A stretch of 64,000 nt of DNA from Sipunculus nudus (GCA_026874595.1 CM049311.1:41047676-41111675), one strand, 5' to 3'; positions 11,740 to 24,830 are shown, counted from the stretch's first letter. Numbers and translations are program-made. Notes: generated by a model from the letters alone, not told the origin.

Positions 11740-12610
11740 TCTGCAGCCAAAATGTATATGTAGGTTGCGCTACCTACCACAAATGCAGAAAGCTGTCACA
11801 TAAATGTAGGTGGCGCCACCTGTCATAAAATTCACAAAGCTGTCCAGGATGTATAAACCTGCAAGATTTTAGGTAGTTATGTCAAACCACTACAGACATA
11901 TGAGTAATTTTATCCCACGGCAGACAAACAGACGGACGCTGTGCAAAAATGGTGGCAGAAGGCGCCACCAGTTTTGCATATGATAAAGAGCTATGTGAGA
12001 TCTATACACATGCAAAATTTTGGCCCAATCGGTCAAACGGTTCCCGAGATATGAGCTTGGATGTCTGCAGCGTAAACGTGAAGGTAGGTGGCGCCACCTG
12101 TCACAAAATCGAGAAAGCTATCCAGGATGTATAAACCTGCAAAATTTTAGGTGGATATGTCAAACCACTGCCGAGATATGAGTGATTTTATCCCGCGGCA
12201 GACAAACAGACGGACGTTGTGCAAAAATGGTTGCAGGTGGCGCCACCATTTTTAGTGTATGTTATAAAGCTATCCAAGGGCTACATTTGTATAAAATTTT
12301 TAGCCTGATCGGTCAAACGGTTCCCGAGATATGAGCTTGGATGTCTGCAGCGTTAACGTGAATGTAGGTGGCGCCACCTGTCACAAAATCGAAAAAGCTA
12401 TCCAGGATGTATACGCATGCCGAATTTCAGGTGGATAAGTACAACCAATGCAGAGATATGAGTGATTTTATCCCAAGGCAGATGAACAGATGGACGTAGT
12501 TCAAAAATGGTTGCATGTGGCGCCACCATTGTTAGTGTATGTCATAAAGCTATCCAAGGGCTATATTTGTGTAAATTTTTTAGCCTGATCGGTCAAACGG
12601 TTCCCGAGAT
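11740..12610. repeat. Tandem array, 280-bp units, each with two GGTGGCGCCACC palindromes
   Basis: Perfect palindromes lie at 11,809-11,820, 12,087-12,098, 12,236-12,247 and 12,367-12,378, with diverged copies near 11,951-11,970 and 12,514-12,527. The first, second and fourth are spaced 278 and 280 bp apart. A second series (about 11,956, 12,236 and 12,516) has the same spacing. Each unit also contains CGGTCAAACGGTTCCCGAGATATGAG-type text, an AAGCTATCCA block and a GCAGACAAACAGACGGACG-like linker. The short plus-strand frames across it are repeat shadows. Confidence 0.9.
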
Positions 12611-12614
12611 ATGT

Positions 12615-13385
12615 GGGTTTATGTGTGGAAACAGACGCACAAATGGACGCAGAGCGCAGAGGAAAGGTCAGAGGTCAAAACAAAATCGGGGCGCAGCAGT
12701 TCACATGTGACCCGAACATAATCCCGGGTTTCGTAAAATTCCGCCCAGCGGTTACAGAGGAGTTCTCCGGCGGCGTCCGACTGAAAACATAGTATCCGCA
12801 AAACTTTGTTTTGGCGGATACAATTAGTGTTTTTGCATGAAATACAGTATCTGAAATTATATGCACCGTGGTTGGCTTTTTCATATATGATAGGTATAGT
12901 ATACTTTTCCCAGAGACCCACGGCTGTGTCTAGAGACACAGGAAACGGTGGAGATTGTTCCAATGTTGCAGTGAATCAACATTAAAAGCTCTGCTTTTCT
13001 CTACGAATCTCGTGGGCCACATATTGTAAGTAATTCTGATATCAGCCTTCGCCAGAACTTCAGCCTTTTCTGTTCCTGACTTTCAGTGTCAGTCATTTAG
13101 CAGATATACACTGCAGGCAGGGACAGTCGTGGGGGTAAAAAGTTAAACGCCCGGCTCTCTGTGATTTCATCCCTGGCGTGGCTATGAGGTCCAAGGCCCG
13201 TGGTTTTCTCCGGATTCTCCGTTTTCCTCCACCTCTAGACACTACCAAACGCCACCACCTGAGCCAAGGAGCAAATCATTTTATTTTTCAAATCAGTGGA
13301 ATGGTGAAATTTAGCTTATTTTCCCCCAGTATATCTTTAGATATGTGTTCTTTGTGGAATCCTATTACTTCATTTACATTGAAGC
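12615..13385. other. No gene seen
   Basis: Mixed-composition sequence between two arrays. A 114-codon minus-strand frame at 12,619-12,963 overlaps the end of the array and has no recognisable domain. Confidence 0.4.
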
Positions 13386-13389
13386 ATTT

Positions 13390-13765
13390 GATAAGTCATG
13401 CTCGTTATCAGTTTAAGTCATGCTCGTTATCAGTATAAGTCATGCTCGTTATCACTGTAAGTCATGCTCTTTTATCACTGTAAGTCATGCTCTTTTTCAC
13501 TTTAAGTCCTGCTCGTTATCACTGTAAATCATGCTCGTTATCAATGTAAGTCATGCTCGTTATCACTGTAAGACATGCTCGTTTTCACTTAAAGTCCTGC
13601 TCATTATCACTGTAAATCATGCTCGTAATAACTGTAATCGTGCTCGTTATCACGGTAAGTCAGGCTCGTTATCACTTTAAATCATGCTCGTTGTCATTTT
13701 AAGTCATGCTCGTTATCACTTTAAGTCATGCTCGTTATCATTTTAAGTCATGCTCATTATCGTTT
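13390..13765. repeat. Minisatellite, about 21-bp unit AAGTCATGCTCGTTATCACTT
   Basis: Roughly 17 to 18 tandem copies of a 20-22 bp unit with consensus AAGTCATGCTCGTTATCACT. They vary by point changes (GCTCTTTTATC, CTGCTCGTT, GTAATAACT) and small indels. There are no unique spacers between copies, so this is not a CRISPR array. The first copies extend into an unsupported 86-codon frame. Confidence 0.93.
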
Positions 13766-15499
13766 CATGAATGCATTTATGAATACATTTTGAAAGTATT
13801 CGTACTCATGTTCCTTTTACCTGTATGCATATTCATATTCGTGGAATTATGAAGTATTCGTATTCAAATACAATTGTTAAGAGTTCGATCAAAGTCTTCA
13901 TTCAACCACTTTCGGTTACATGCCTTTTATTTCTGCTTTTTTTTAACAAGGGCATATGTGCCGTGTTTACTGTAACAGCTTGAAGATAAACAAACTCATA
14001 CCTCAGTCCTAGAGACGTTTCTTACCAGGAGTTACCTACAGTTATTAATGTACGCAGAGTGAGCCGGGTAAGTGAGGTAAGTGAAGAGCTGACTTGTCTA
14101 TATTGAGAATAGTCTGCTTTTAAACAGTAATAGAAACAAAATTAGTAATAGAGCCTCAAATAAAAGCCATTATTTTTCTATAACAACCCTTTGCTGAAAC
14201 AGCTTAAGAATGGAGTGCTTGTTTAATTACATTGATACAGCACAAGGCCCAAAGTTGTAGTGTGATTAGTTCATGCTAGATGCTAGTAGGCACTGGGCAC
14301 ATGGTATTGGCTTAAAGTGATCGGTGATAACCCTAGGCCTGCATGTTAAAGGGCCAATAAAAGCCATGTTTGAAGGCTCATTAATTAGACTTGGTCTGTA
14401 AATATTGGAGCCGTTCTTCTCCAGTTTACAGAGTATGTTTGGCAAGTTTTTTGTCAGATGAGACTTTAGTCAGTGATGCTGCTGCAGTGCTGCTGTTCTT
14501 CATGAGTTAATTGTCTGAAAGTCTTACCTCTGATGAATTAATCACTGGTGCCACAGAAAATGAATGAGGCCGTGCTTGTACTCACCATCATGCAGTACAA
14601 GAAATAAAAATTCTGAACAAATCTTTGAGTGTGTGTATCAGGTGAAATAAACACCTCGCGTTATAATAAAATGGACTGATGCAGCAGCAGCAGAAAAGTG
14701 GAGTCTGGGCTCGAACCGATCACGTATAACCCTAGTAGGACGAAAAGATGTAATAATTCATGAACTTTGCTGGACACAAAATTACTCAACTTTTGTGTCT
14801 TGCTGTACAGAATGATTTGACTAAATGCTATGTGCTAGAGGGATTTTCTATAATAAAAAAAAAAATCTCTAGATTGGAAGATGCACAGGCAGGATATAAG
14901 AATTAAATATATAATTTCAATAAAGACACAGGTCTTCGGAATGAAAAGAAGCGTTCTTTTTTCAAAGTTGTCATCTGTCCTGGTTTTTTTTTTGGTAGTC
15001 ATTCAAATAATATATTTGTTATTTTGTAATCACGAGTTACAATGGCCTGCAGTCAGGTACGTATTTAGGCCCAGTGGTTCCCTAATTAATTAATCTTGTC
15101 GAGGGGGCAAAGGTGTGAAAATTACAGCTGGCCGCGCAATGCTATATATAGGCTCCTCATGCCCCTAGAAAGCGGTTGAACAGTTTATCCAAGAACACTT
15201 GTTTGTTAATCAACCATATCTCTTTGTTCTCAAAAAGTTTGGCCAACTTCTTTGGTTTGAGATAGGCTATCAGGCAAAATAAGTGAGCAGTTTTCTAGCA
15301 TAAGCATTAACGAGGAATCAGTCATACATCGTTTACGCTCGAGCAGGTTTATCTGCGCGGCCATAGCATGCGAGTCATGTCCATATACAAATGAGCAATT
15401 GTGTCATCTATCATCATTCAGCTTATTCATCTTTTCACTTTTTCTGTCAAGAGGAACACTACTCAAACAAGATCACCTAGCTGTCATTTGACAGAGATA
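13766..15499. other. No gene seen
   Basis: About 1.7 kb with only short frames, such as 14,881-15,093, that have no recognisable domain. No repeat structure is obvious. Confidence 0.4.
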
Positions 15500-15500
15500 T

Positions 15501-15905
15501 GGAACCAAAAAAATTAAGCAGACGGCGCTGTGCATTGATGACAAGCCGATAATCCTTGAGCTGCTCGACCATGGTGACAAGCCTGCCATCATCGCAAGGG
15601 ATTTCCATTATTACCGATTCAAAAATAACAGAGAGAAACTTGTCAAATACAAAATGAAGTTGCAAGGAATCTCCGACTCAAAGAAAATTGATAAAACGAT
15701 GAAAAACGATGCGCTAATGTATACATACCGGTACTTAAAACTGGGTCATGACCACCTGAGTGAGGTCGAATTCATGCACTTTAACTTACGATCTTCCATT
15801 ACACAAAACGTAAGATATTTTAAGACAGTGTTGATCAGTATGACCAAAGATGTTGGAGAGAGCTCATCTGATGCCATCTACATTCCGTTCCCCGCTTTGA
15901 AATAG
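15501..15905 (+). pseudogene. Tigger/pogo (CENP-B-type) transposase N-terminal relic
   Basis: Read from 15,511, the frame gives a stretch beginning KQTALCIDDKPIILELLDHG. It continues with an IARDF block, NREKLVKY, SKKIDKTMKN and a YTYRYLKL segment. Order and wording match the N-terminal helix-turn-helix of Tigger/pogo transposases and their domesticated relatives (CENP-B, jerky), which bind the element ends. The natural start would be the ATG at 15,500. A run of seven A's just after it puts the ATG one base out of frame. The catalytic DDE region is absent: after about residue 85 the frame continues to a stop at 15,903-15,905 with sequence I do not recognise. The full proteins are around 500 residues, so this is a truncated copy. 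Confidence 0.7.
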
Positions 15906-16730
15906 TTTACCATGCAGTGAACTTTACGTCCTAGTCAATAAAACATACTAGCTGCTCCCGTGGAAAATCCACGGCTCTATCTGATGCATATTTTTGTATT
16001 GAGCTGAAAGGAACTAAACGACGAATATTTAAATCCTAAGGTTTTTGCAAGAACCTTTGTCATGTGTTTCACTAATATGATATAAAGATTACTTCCGCTG
16101 GAATTGACCAGGTACACCCTCCCCCAAAATATCAACATAAAAAGAAAAATTATTCTATTCCAGAAATCCCACAAAAAAAAGTTTTGAAAGAGACGTGAGA
16201 CATATACAGGGTGTACGAATTTTTAGGTGAGTTTTTTTCCCCGATAAACAACATAGGGCCGACAGCTTCATTGCTTTGGAAATATCGTAGATATAATGAT
16301 TGTAAAAAGAAGCATTTTACCGTGAAATGAAATTAAAGATGCTTTTTATTAGTTGAAGCTCCGGCGACATCGTTAAACACGATGTTTATTCAGTGTAGTC
16401 AGTTCAGGGTATAGTCTAAGGCATGCTAACAGACTCATTCGTTATTTGTATCACATGCATATGTCGTTGAAGTATCTTTTACGCGAAACGTATAGCTGCC
16501 AGTATGAAAAAGATAGGCCAAGAAAAATATTTTCCAAACTTTAAATTTGAAAATTGTCATGGAATAGGCAGGTCTGATGCAAAATTGACAACTCTCCCAG
16601 ATAAAAAGAAAGCAGGTTGTTATATTTTGATGAAAGCATTTAGCAAGGAAACCACTTCAGCCTTGCTTCGTTGCATTGTCTTTCAGCAAATTAACGCAAA
16701 ATGTAATATACAGATTTTTCCTGAAAATTT
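15906..16730. other. No gene seen
   Basis: This stretch includes a 76-codon plus-strand frame at 16,504-16,734 of unknown nature. A hairpin-like GCTCCCGTGGAAAATCCACGG lies at 15,953-15,973. Nothing else is supported. Confidence 0.4.
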
Positions 16731-16734
16731 GTAG

Positions 16735-16980
16735 AGGGTAGAGTAAAACTGCATCCGTAATCCATTACATTTTTGGAGGTAATCGGAATCACCATGATAT
16801 ATTTTTTTTCTTGAGTACCATAATTACAATTCCACAAAGGAATATTAGAACATTTGCAAGAGGGTTTATCGGTACCAAGCAGGTGACAATTGCTATCAAT
16901 GATTTTTTAAAAAGGTGTATGTGTGTAGATAATAAAAATGCCTGATAGCAGTATGAAAGTGGTAGCTTTCTGTAAAATAT
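16735..16980. repeat. Dispersed repeat with relatives at 20.7 and 21.3 kb
   Basis: 16,911-16,977 (AAAATGCCTGATAGCAGTAT and flanks, followed by GTGGTAGCTTTC) is the reverse complement of 20,717-20,782. The block at 16,735-16,830 (GGGTAGAGTAAA... AATCACCATGATATAT) resembles 21,325-21,420 in direct orientation. The copies are diverged. The pattern indicates a mid-sized repeat family with pieces in both orientations. Confidence 0.65.
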
Positions 16981-19900
16981 CAGCCTGTTTTGAAATGTAC
17001 TTGCACCGAAATTGCAATTTTGCAAGACACAGTTATATATAAATATTATTTAGTTATAACATCTTATGAATTGCCTGTTTAAAACAAGTTTGATGTCAGT
17101 TGATACTAGACATTTATAACTTTCATCTGGTGTGTCATTAATGTATATAGCTTTCCAAATTCTAAAGATATGATTACTTTTCTCCACCCTGTATCATAGC
17201 AATTTGTATAATTTTAGCTAATTTATTAAAAAACACAAGGTGTATTTCTGATAAGACCAACCGTGACCAGTTTGGTTTTATAAAGTTATTAATAGTCTGA
17301 AGTCTTTTAGCTGAAAAAAAAAAATGTCTGGCACCCAACTACAATTTGTGGTTTTGGGCGTGGTCACAGAAAGGTGTTATTCCGTTCTTCAGTTAGCCGG
17401 TATATGTCCCATTGCCACCAACTGTCCGCAGAAAACATTAATGCCTGGTTGATGTTTTTGAGTACTTTTGTGTCGCATACACACGCACTTTTTGAATTCT
17501 GATTGGTTAATCCTCCCAATTATTCCACGTGGCTGCTATCGGGGACCGATGTATAGACTAAAACTCGGATGTCGCAAGCCGAATGTCACACATGGCATGT
17601 ATGCAGGCACGGGTACACGGCTAGTTGTTTGAATATATGTTTTTTGCATGTCTCCGGTTGAGAAAAAAGAGCGACAAGTAATTTAATGCAGTATATTTTT
17701 ATTTGTATGATTTTGTTATATTGGTGCCTAAGTCACTTGTGATATCGTACAAACTAGGCCGCCGTATCTGCACTTCTGGCCAAATTCGCTTTCTTACACG
17801 AAATATATAAAAACATTCGGCTGAGAGAGAGCTATGTTGTCTGCTGAAATATGTAAACAGTTCCATCAAAATTAACATATAAAATCAAGGCAAGAGCAGT
17901 AAATGTACCTACAACATTTTGCTAGGGTGGCACCATCAATAAATAATAGATATTGCAGTTTGCCTATGTTTCAGGACTAATTGTGAAGCAGAGCTGTAAG
18001 TTATTCATTCTGAGTTGCGTATGTTTTATACTGTTAACATTTCTGACAGGAGAGAGATTTCTATTATTTTCTATAACGGAGTACCAGATGTTTATTTGAA
18101 TCGATGGGGCAAACAGTGTTTTAATGAGAATGTATACCAGTTTGCTATAAAGCCAGTAAGTGCAATAACTCATCCTGTTCCGGTTTTATGTTTTAAAAAA
18201 GTCCAGTAAATGCTAGTGATAAGCCCAAATAAATAAAATCAGTCGTTGAAATTGAACAAATCTAATTTTATTCTAACCTGCTTGGACTCAGGAGTACAGG
18301 GATTATGTTTCAAACAAGACCCTAGCAGTCCAGTGTAAACAAACTTTACCGGATTGGAAGACATACATGGTTCGCCTTGGGCTATGTACTTGCACCAGAG
18401 AGTGCCATTAAAATCATTTGGTTTTAATCTTTAAAATGCAATTTTTCACTGAACTGTCAAAACACAATGTGTCCCTGTCATTCCCCAGGTTTTAGGGAGA
18501 TCATGTTAATCACTGACTGTTCTACTGGCCAAATATAATATCAATGGGGTTTATGGTTTTGCCCTTAAGAGAACATCATCTCTCGCTTAGTAGGATATAT
18601 TTGTAACTGTTAGATAACAAAATGTAGATACATATTCTAAAACAGTTTTGTTTTCATATTATTTTCTTTTATTTCAACATTTCAGTAGAAACAACCATGA
18701 TAAACATGAAAATATCTGATTTGTCATTCTCCTGGTTATTTCTATTTTAATTCCTTGCAAGTGCTAACTTTATTATGACTTGATTTGGCAAGGTAGCCAG
18801 GCTTGAAATAACTATAAGATATAATAGACTTATAAAAGCCCGGGTGAAAATCCAAAATAAAAATGACGTAATGATTTTCATATTCCAATCGGTGTTATCT
18901 TACCAACCATGCAAAACAGAACTCATCAGATTTAATGTTTTTTCTGTCAGAAAGCAATTGCATATTTATATGATTATGAACTTATAAAGTGATATTGCTT
19001 ATTTTCCCCTTAAACTAACATTGAATATTACTTAGTTTAATTTTGGAATATGGATGTTCAAAATACACAAGGGCCTAGTTGTGAAATAATGTATAAACAA
19101 TTTTTCAAAGTCTTTATCACACAGGGAACATTCACGCTGAACATAAGTACATGTTTACATAAGTAAACTTATTCTATATCTTAAATACTAAATACCTGTT
19201 CCCTCTTCTGTTGATTTTAAATGTTTAACTTTACTAAGTGCCCCGCTGATCATAATGCTCAGCTGAATCTATATTGGTCAGTGATCTTATTCTTATCGAC
19301 TAAGGAGAGTTTAAGAGAACCTGTATACACAACGTCTGATCATCCCAGGACTAGCGATTACGAATTGTGCCTTGATATATATCAGACTGATAACTGCAGT
19401 CTGTCATATACAAAAAGTCTTACATTCTTTTTTGCATTGTTCATAATCAAGAATAATGATGGAACAATAGAGAGTGAACTAAGAAATACCATTTCAGCTC
19501 TAGTCCATTATAATCGGTAAGCTACATTTAGATAAAATTTTCTTTCCATTCAGAAAAAACTGGAAATGTACCGTTTTTGCTCGCACAAGATATAGGTAAA
19601 CATAAATGGCGCCATCTGTAGTTTATATACTCGTAAAAGCCACATGATCAATGTTTGGTAAAGCACATTACAAATCGTAGGTAAAATCAAAAATGAAATA
19701 CAACGATAAGCGAATATACGTTTACGCTATCCCTCACATAAAAAGTTATCTCTTTTTATTTCCGGACTTGCACAGGAAGAACTGAAAAAGATCATTTTGA
19801 CTCAAGTCAACGTAAATGGCGATACTTGCAAATAACACTGACATACCAGTCATGGGATCAATATGCTGGGTATTGGTCAAAACATTATGAATACAATCAC

Positions 19901-20715
19901 TTGTGATCAGCAAAGTTAAAATAAAGTAGAGACAAATCTTGTAATAATTCAGCACACCTCATACTTATTTACTCATCTTTTTATCATCTCCAATGAATAA
20001 GCCATGGAATGAAATGAGTTAGATTTTTTTTTGGCTTGCACAAGTTAGGACAACCTATAGCTTACAGGCAAAATACCAGTCCAGTGATCAATATTACCAG
20101 AGAAACTTGGGGATGACAGTTGCGGCAGTTCCCGCTGTATTCGGTTACCGAAATTACGTTATATCTGTTGCCGTATTCTATATATGGAGTATTTTTTCTT
20201 AAGGGTGAGGCAGAAGCGCGGGGGGGGGGGGGGGGGTATCTGCCCTTTCCAGTCGCCACAACTTTTTTATAGGTTTCAGACAAAGTTTTGTGTCCATCAG
20301 TCCTGGCGTGGACCCCTCCATTTTAAATCCTGGATCTGCCCCTGTGAGGGTATAAGAAAGTTAAACTGTAGGTAAACACCTATTGATCATAAATGATACA
20401 TCATTGAAAAGATCATTTTGCTTGATATAAGTTTGGCATATGAAGTTGTATAAAGTAAATTTTTATAACCACTCCTTTGTCGTTTTTCCTAGGGGTGAGT
20501 GTAACTATAAGAATGTATTACTTAAGCAGTATACACCCATTGGCGATAAATGGCATGTCATACTGAAGCGTATGGTTTAAGCTATTATTTGAGACCAACT
20601 TTGACTGGATGCGTTTTGCATATTTAGTAGTAAGGGGCTTATAACCACTCTGAAGGCGGTGTCCTTGAAATGAAAAAAAATTACACGTCATCCGACATAA
20701 AACATCCATTTATTC
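16981..20715. other. No gene seen
   Basis: About 3.7 kb of AT-rich DNA between inverted repeat pieces. Frames at 18,015-18,209 and 19,221-19,520 (99 codons) are the longest. Neither has a recognisable domain, a good coding bias or linked exons. A G-homopolymer lies at 20,220-20,237. Confidence 0.4.
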
Positions 20716-22010
20716 ACTGAAAGCTACCACTTAAATTCATACTGCTATCAGGCATTTTTATTACCTACACATGCATACCTATCAAGCACACATGGTGAAA
20801 ATTTGTCACCAAAATGGTACCAATGGTTCAGATTTTGGGGTCTGACTGAAGTACTGTAATCAGTGGCCATTCCTTTGTCCTCGAGGAAAAGCCGCCCATT
20901 CGTATGCAGTTGATCTGCAACTCAGGAGGTTGTCCCCAAGAGATTGAGGACCCTTAGAAGTGTGTGCCATCCCCCCCCCCCCCCTTTTTAAAAAAAAAAC
21001 TTTTTTCATACAACCCATAAATCGGCCGAACTATTAAAATCATGGTTATCATGGAAAGATACTTAAAAATCAACATAACTGTTAACGTATAAAACGGTGA
21101 TTGTGTAAAGGGTCTCAGCTCTTTGTGTCCACTAAACGGAAAAATGCTCCCTATTAAAAGATTAATGTGGACGTGTTCGGTGCTTGAATTTTAAATCTTT
21201 ACTTCTTTTGACAGAGTAAAATTTCTCAACATTCCATAAAATGGAAATGGGGTTCAGTGGGGATTACAGGTCACCTCCTGAAAAAGCATGACAGGCGAAA
21301 AATGTTTGCTGAACATTTGTAAAGGGTTAGGGTAAAGACATATCAATAGTCCATTTCATTTTGTAGGTCATAAGAATCACCACAATATATATTTTCTTAT
21401 AAACCATTATGACAAAGGACCATACCTTTGTCCCCGTGTGGAGGCCACCCATTCGTATTTATTTGTTCTGCCACTGCAAGTTGAACTCGTGTTGCTGAAG
21501 CCTGACAGTGTTCACACATGAAACGCATACACGTGAACACATGACTGATATTAAAGGAGATTCTGATGGAGGTCTGTACGCCCGGACTACGTACAGATTC
21601 TTGTTTGTTACCAATTTAAAGATGTACTGGTGATATTGTTTCATGTTTCACAGTCCCTACAGATAACGGATCTTAAAAAAAATATATGTGAACTACCCCC
21701 CCCCCCCCCCACACCCGAATGATGATTAAGTTGTGGGGCTACTTTTTGTTAAAAAAATTCATTAAACACATGACTTGGCCGAACTTTGGAAACCATGGTT
21801 ATCATGGAAATATATTTTTGAATGTATAAAAATCAACATATCTGTAACCCAAAAATAATTTGTCAAACGGTGGTCACATCACTGGACTCAGTGCCCAGTG
21901 TTGACCAAACTGAAAAGCCCTCGCATTGAAAGCGGAGCCATGTGGTCTTTGTATTAAACACCTTTAAATTACTTCCTTTTGAGAGAGAAAATTCCTTTAG
22001 TGGCGCTACA
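20716..22010. repeat. Inverted piece plus about 730-bp tandem duplication
   Basis: 20,717-20,782 is the inverted partner of 16,911-16,977. From about 20,870 to 22,000 two diverged direct copies follow. 'CCTTTGTCC...GCC.CCCATTCGTAT' occurs at 20,872 and 21,424. A poly-C run followed by an A or T tract occurs at 20,972 and 21,697. 'GGCCGAACT...ATGGTTATCATGGAAA' occurs at 21,024 and 21,778, and 'AAAATCAACATA.CTGTAAC' follows in both. No coding frame is supported. Confidence 0.7.
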
Positions 22011-22449
22011 ATAAATATGGGGGATCAATTGGGATTAAAGTACACCCGCGTGACCGCGTATTGCACGGAAATGCTTTTTGGGCAGGACATGCGCTCTGGC
22101 ACGGTCTTAAGAGGCCAGTGAAAATCCCCGAGGAGCCTCCTGAAAATGCGTCAGAGGCGTGGAGGACCTTGCAGCACAAACGAAATAGGGGCAACTAATG
22201 GAGAAATATAAATATTATTAATTATTCAGCTTAATAGGGCATAATCCCACAAAATAAAAACTTGTCCTAGAAGAGCAAACCACCGATACGTCTGCCGAAT
22301 TTGAAGAGTCAGATCAGAACGGAAGCAGGTAAGCCGTGATCTAGAAAAAAACCCAACTCGATCCGTGTTAATTATATAGATAATAACCATTGAACGGAAT
22401 AAAACTAAACTAGCCTGGAGTAAATTAGAAATATTTGTAAAATTTTGTA

Positions 22450-24070
22450 AATTTTTTTAAGTTCAGGAGGTGTCGTATGGTCAAAAGTAGGTCAACAAGG
22501 GCAAAATGCAAACTCGATGTGTAACGAGTCATTATCAAGCAACACACCAAAAATCAGGCAAGTATCTGCATGCATTGTAAAAAAAATGTCATATGGTCAA
22601 AAATAGGTCAACTTGGACGAAACGCGAACTCGATCTGTAAGTGCGCCCAAAGACCAAACATTAGGCCAGTATCTGTAAGCATTGCATTGCGAAACTAGAA
22701 TATTAGCAAAAGCTGATAATCAGTTATAAATTAAAATTGGAGAGGTATGTACCATGTTTCATAACAATCCACCAAATGTTTCCTGAGAAATAAGCTCCTA
22801 AGTTTTTTTTCTATACTAAGCTCTGTGTCCTTGAAAAGTAGGTCAAGATCACCCATCTTTGCACTTGACCAAGATTTTGTAAATATCATGAAATAGCACT
22901 GAAGAAATAGTTCCTGTGTTGAATACCTTTGGAGATATCCCGCTCACAAGGCCAAAATTCAAAAATCCGAAAAAAACTGATTAAAAGATCAGAAATGGCA
23001 GGTGGCGCCACCAAAATTCTGCAGGACGTACAGACCATCAGTCCCAATGATCAGAGTAAGTTTTGTGAAAATCCACACAATGGTTCCTGAGATATAAGCT
23101 TCTGAGTGATTTTCTATAATCAGCTCTAAAATGTAGAAAAATGGGTAGAGGTCACCCATCTTCGAACTTGACCGAGATTTTATCGATATACATCTTCACT
23201 GATGAAATAAAATTCCTAGGGTGAATACTTTTAGCGATATCCCGCTCACAAGGTAAAAGTTAATGGACGCGGGACGGACGGACAGCTTTGGCGACGACAA
23301 AAGCCCATCAGCCTATGAGCTGAGGGTAAAAAAAGGCTGTACATGTACATTTGTCATGAAAAATTATATTTTTCATGAAATGTTCAATGTTTAGAAGCCG
23401 TAAAACAATCCAAAATAGGTTAATCCGGACGAAACGCGAACTCGATCTGCAACTGGTCATTATCTGCCCACATATAAAAAATAATGGCGATATCTGCAGG
23501 CATTGCGGGAAAAAGTCCGTACATATTCATTTGTTATGAAAATTTCTATTTTTTTATCAAATTTTCGATGTTCAGGAGCAGTCAAACGGTCAAAAGTAGG
23601 TCAACAGGGACAAAACACGAACTCGATCTGTAAGTGGTCATTATCTGCCCCCACACCAAAAATCAGGCCCGTATCTGCAGGCATTGCGAAAAAAAAGTAC
23701 GTACATGTACACTTGTCATGAAAATTGATATTTTTCATGAAATTTTCCTTGTTAGGGCACTGTCAAACGGTCAAAAGTAGGTCAACTGGGACCATACGCG
23801 AACTCGATCTGTAACTAGTCCATATCTGCCTACACACCAAAAATCAGGCTAATATCTGCAGGCACTGCGAAAAAAGTCCGTACATGTGCACTTGTCATGA
23901 AAATTTATATTTTTCATGAAATTTTCTATGTAAGGGCACTGTCCAACGGTCAAAAGTAGGTCAACCGGGACAAAACGCGAACTCGATCTGTAACTGGTCA
24001 TTATCTGCCCACATACCAAAAAATCAGGCCAATATCTGCAGGCATTGCGAAAAAAAGTCCGTACAACTGT
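22450..24070. repeat. Tandem array, about 180-bp units, interleaved with a GGTGGCGCCACC unit
   Basis: Units contain GGTCAAAAGTAGGTCAAC, then a CGAACTCGATCTGTAA block, a TCATTATCTGCCCAC block, CCAAAAATCAGGC, TATCTGCAGGCATTGCG and GTCCGTACATGTACA. Copies start near 22,480, 22,590, 23,405, 23,590, 23,770 and 23,950, so the last ones are 180 bp apart. Between 22,690 and 23,330 lies sequence of another type. It has two 'gaaatgg/tcctgagatataagct' sub-units and the palindrome GGTGGCGCCACC at 23,001-23,012. No gene is supported. Confidence 0.9.
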
Positions 24071-24102
24071 TTGATTTCGGAATGACGGACATGGGTAAAA
24101 CT

Positions 24103-24134
24103 ATATGCCCCGGCCACTTTGTGGCGGGGGCATA
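24103..24134. repeat. Short GC-rich hairpin ending the array
   Basis: TATGCCCC.GCCAC, a small loop and GTGGC.GGGGCATA form an inverted repeat immediately after the 180-bp array. It is followed by an A-run. It may be the terminus of the repeat element. Confidence 0.6.
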
Positions 24135-24335
24135 AAAAAAGCGAGCCGTAACCAACACCAAAGTACACTAAAACTTAAAAAGTCGAAGAATAAAATGCCA
24201 GTTTACACCGAATAAAATACAAAAATAAATCCTAATTAGGGCTCGTTCAATGGCTACACTAAAATGAGTAATTTGACGCACCATTCCGTTAGCGGTTGTC
24301 TTTAGTCGAACGTACTCCTCATTCTCCACACATGA
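24135..24335. other. No gene seen
   Basis: Short linker of AT-rich sequence between the array and the next element. Confidence 0.3.
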
Positions 24336-24589
24336 GATAATAATAATTATTATAGTTTATTCAACTCAAAAGACCCCTTTCGAGGTATAAAGAGTCATGC
24401 AGAGTTAATACAAAAATGAAAGTGTCTGTGCAGCCGACAATGTTGGCTACGGAGTGTCAGAGTCTGGAGAGTCTGCGCAGCCGACAATGATATAACTGAT
24501 ATTACTGAGTGTCAGCTGCCTAGACGTGTGACATTCTATAACTAGTATGGTCTTGTTACATACATTAAATCATACATTAAATCATCATG

Positions 24590-24830
24590 GACAATATTTT
24601 CATAACTACATTTAATTAAACTGTTATAGTACAAAATAAACATATTGCATAGATAAATTGAAATATTAATAACATGTACGACACTGAAGCAATGGTTAAA
24701 TACCAGATATGTTAAGTTCCAATGTTACTTAAAGGGTTTTACTGAAATATACAATTCCTAGCATATTGATATCTTAAACTTTTAAACCTTTACTGCTCAG
24801 GGGGTCACCAAAGTGATGGAGTTCTATATC
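24590..24830. repeat. Direct repeat with 28,250-28,470
   Basis: Both copies share, in order, 'gacaatatttt..cataac.acattta', 'tgaagca.t.gttaaatacc', 'gtt.agt.ccaat', a 'gttttactgaaat' block and TTTTAAACCTTTACTGCTCAG, then 'aaagt'. The copies are about 3.65 kb apart and perhaps 70 percent alike by eye. They could be LTR-like or a segmental duplication inside the element. Confidence 0.65.

Noticed and set aside
13390-13765. CRISPR-like array of short repeats
   Set aside because: Units are directly tandem without unique spacers, and the context is eukaryotic.
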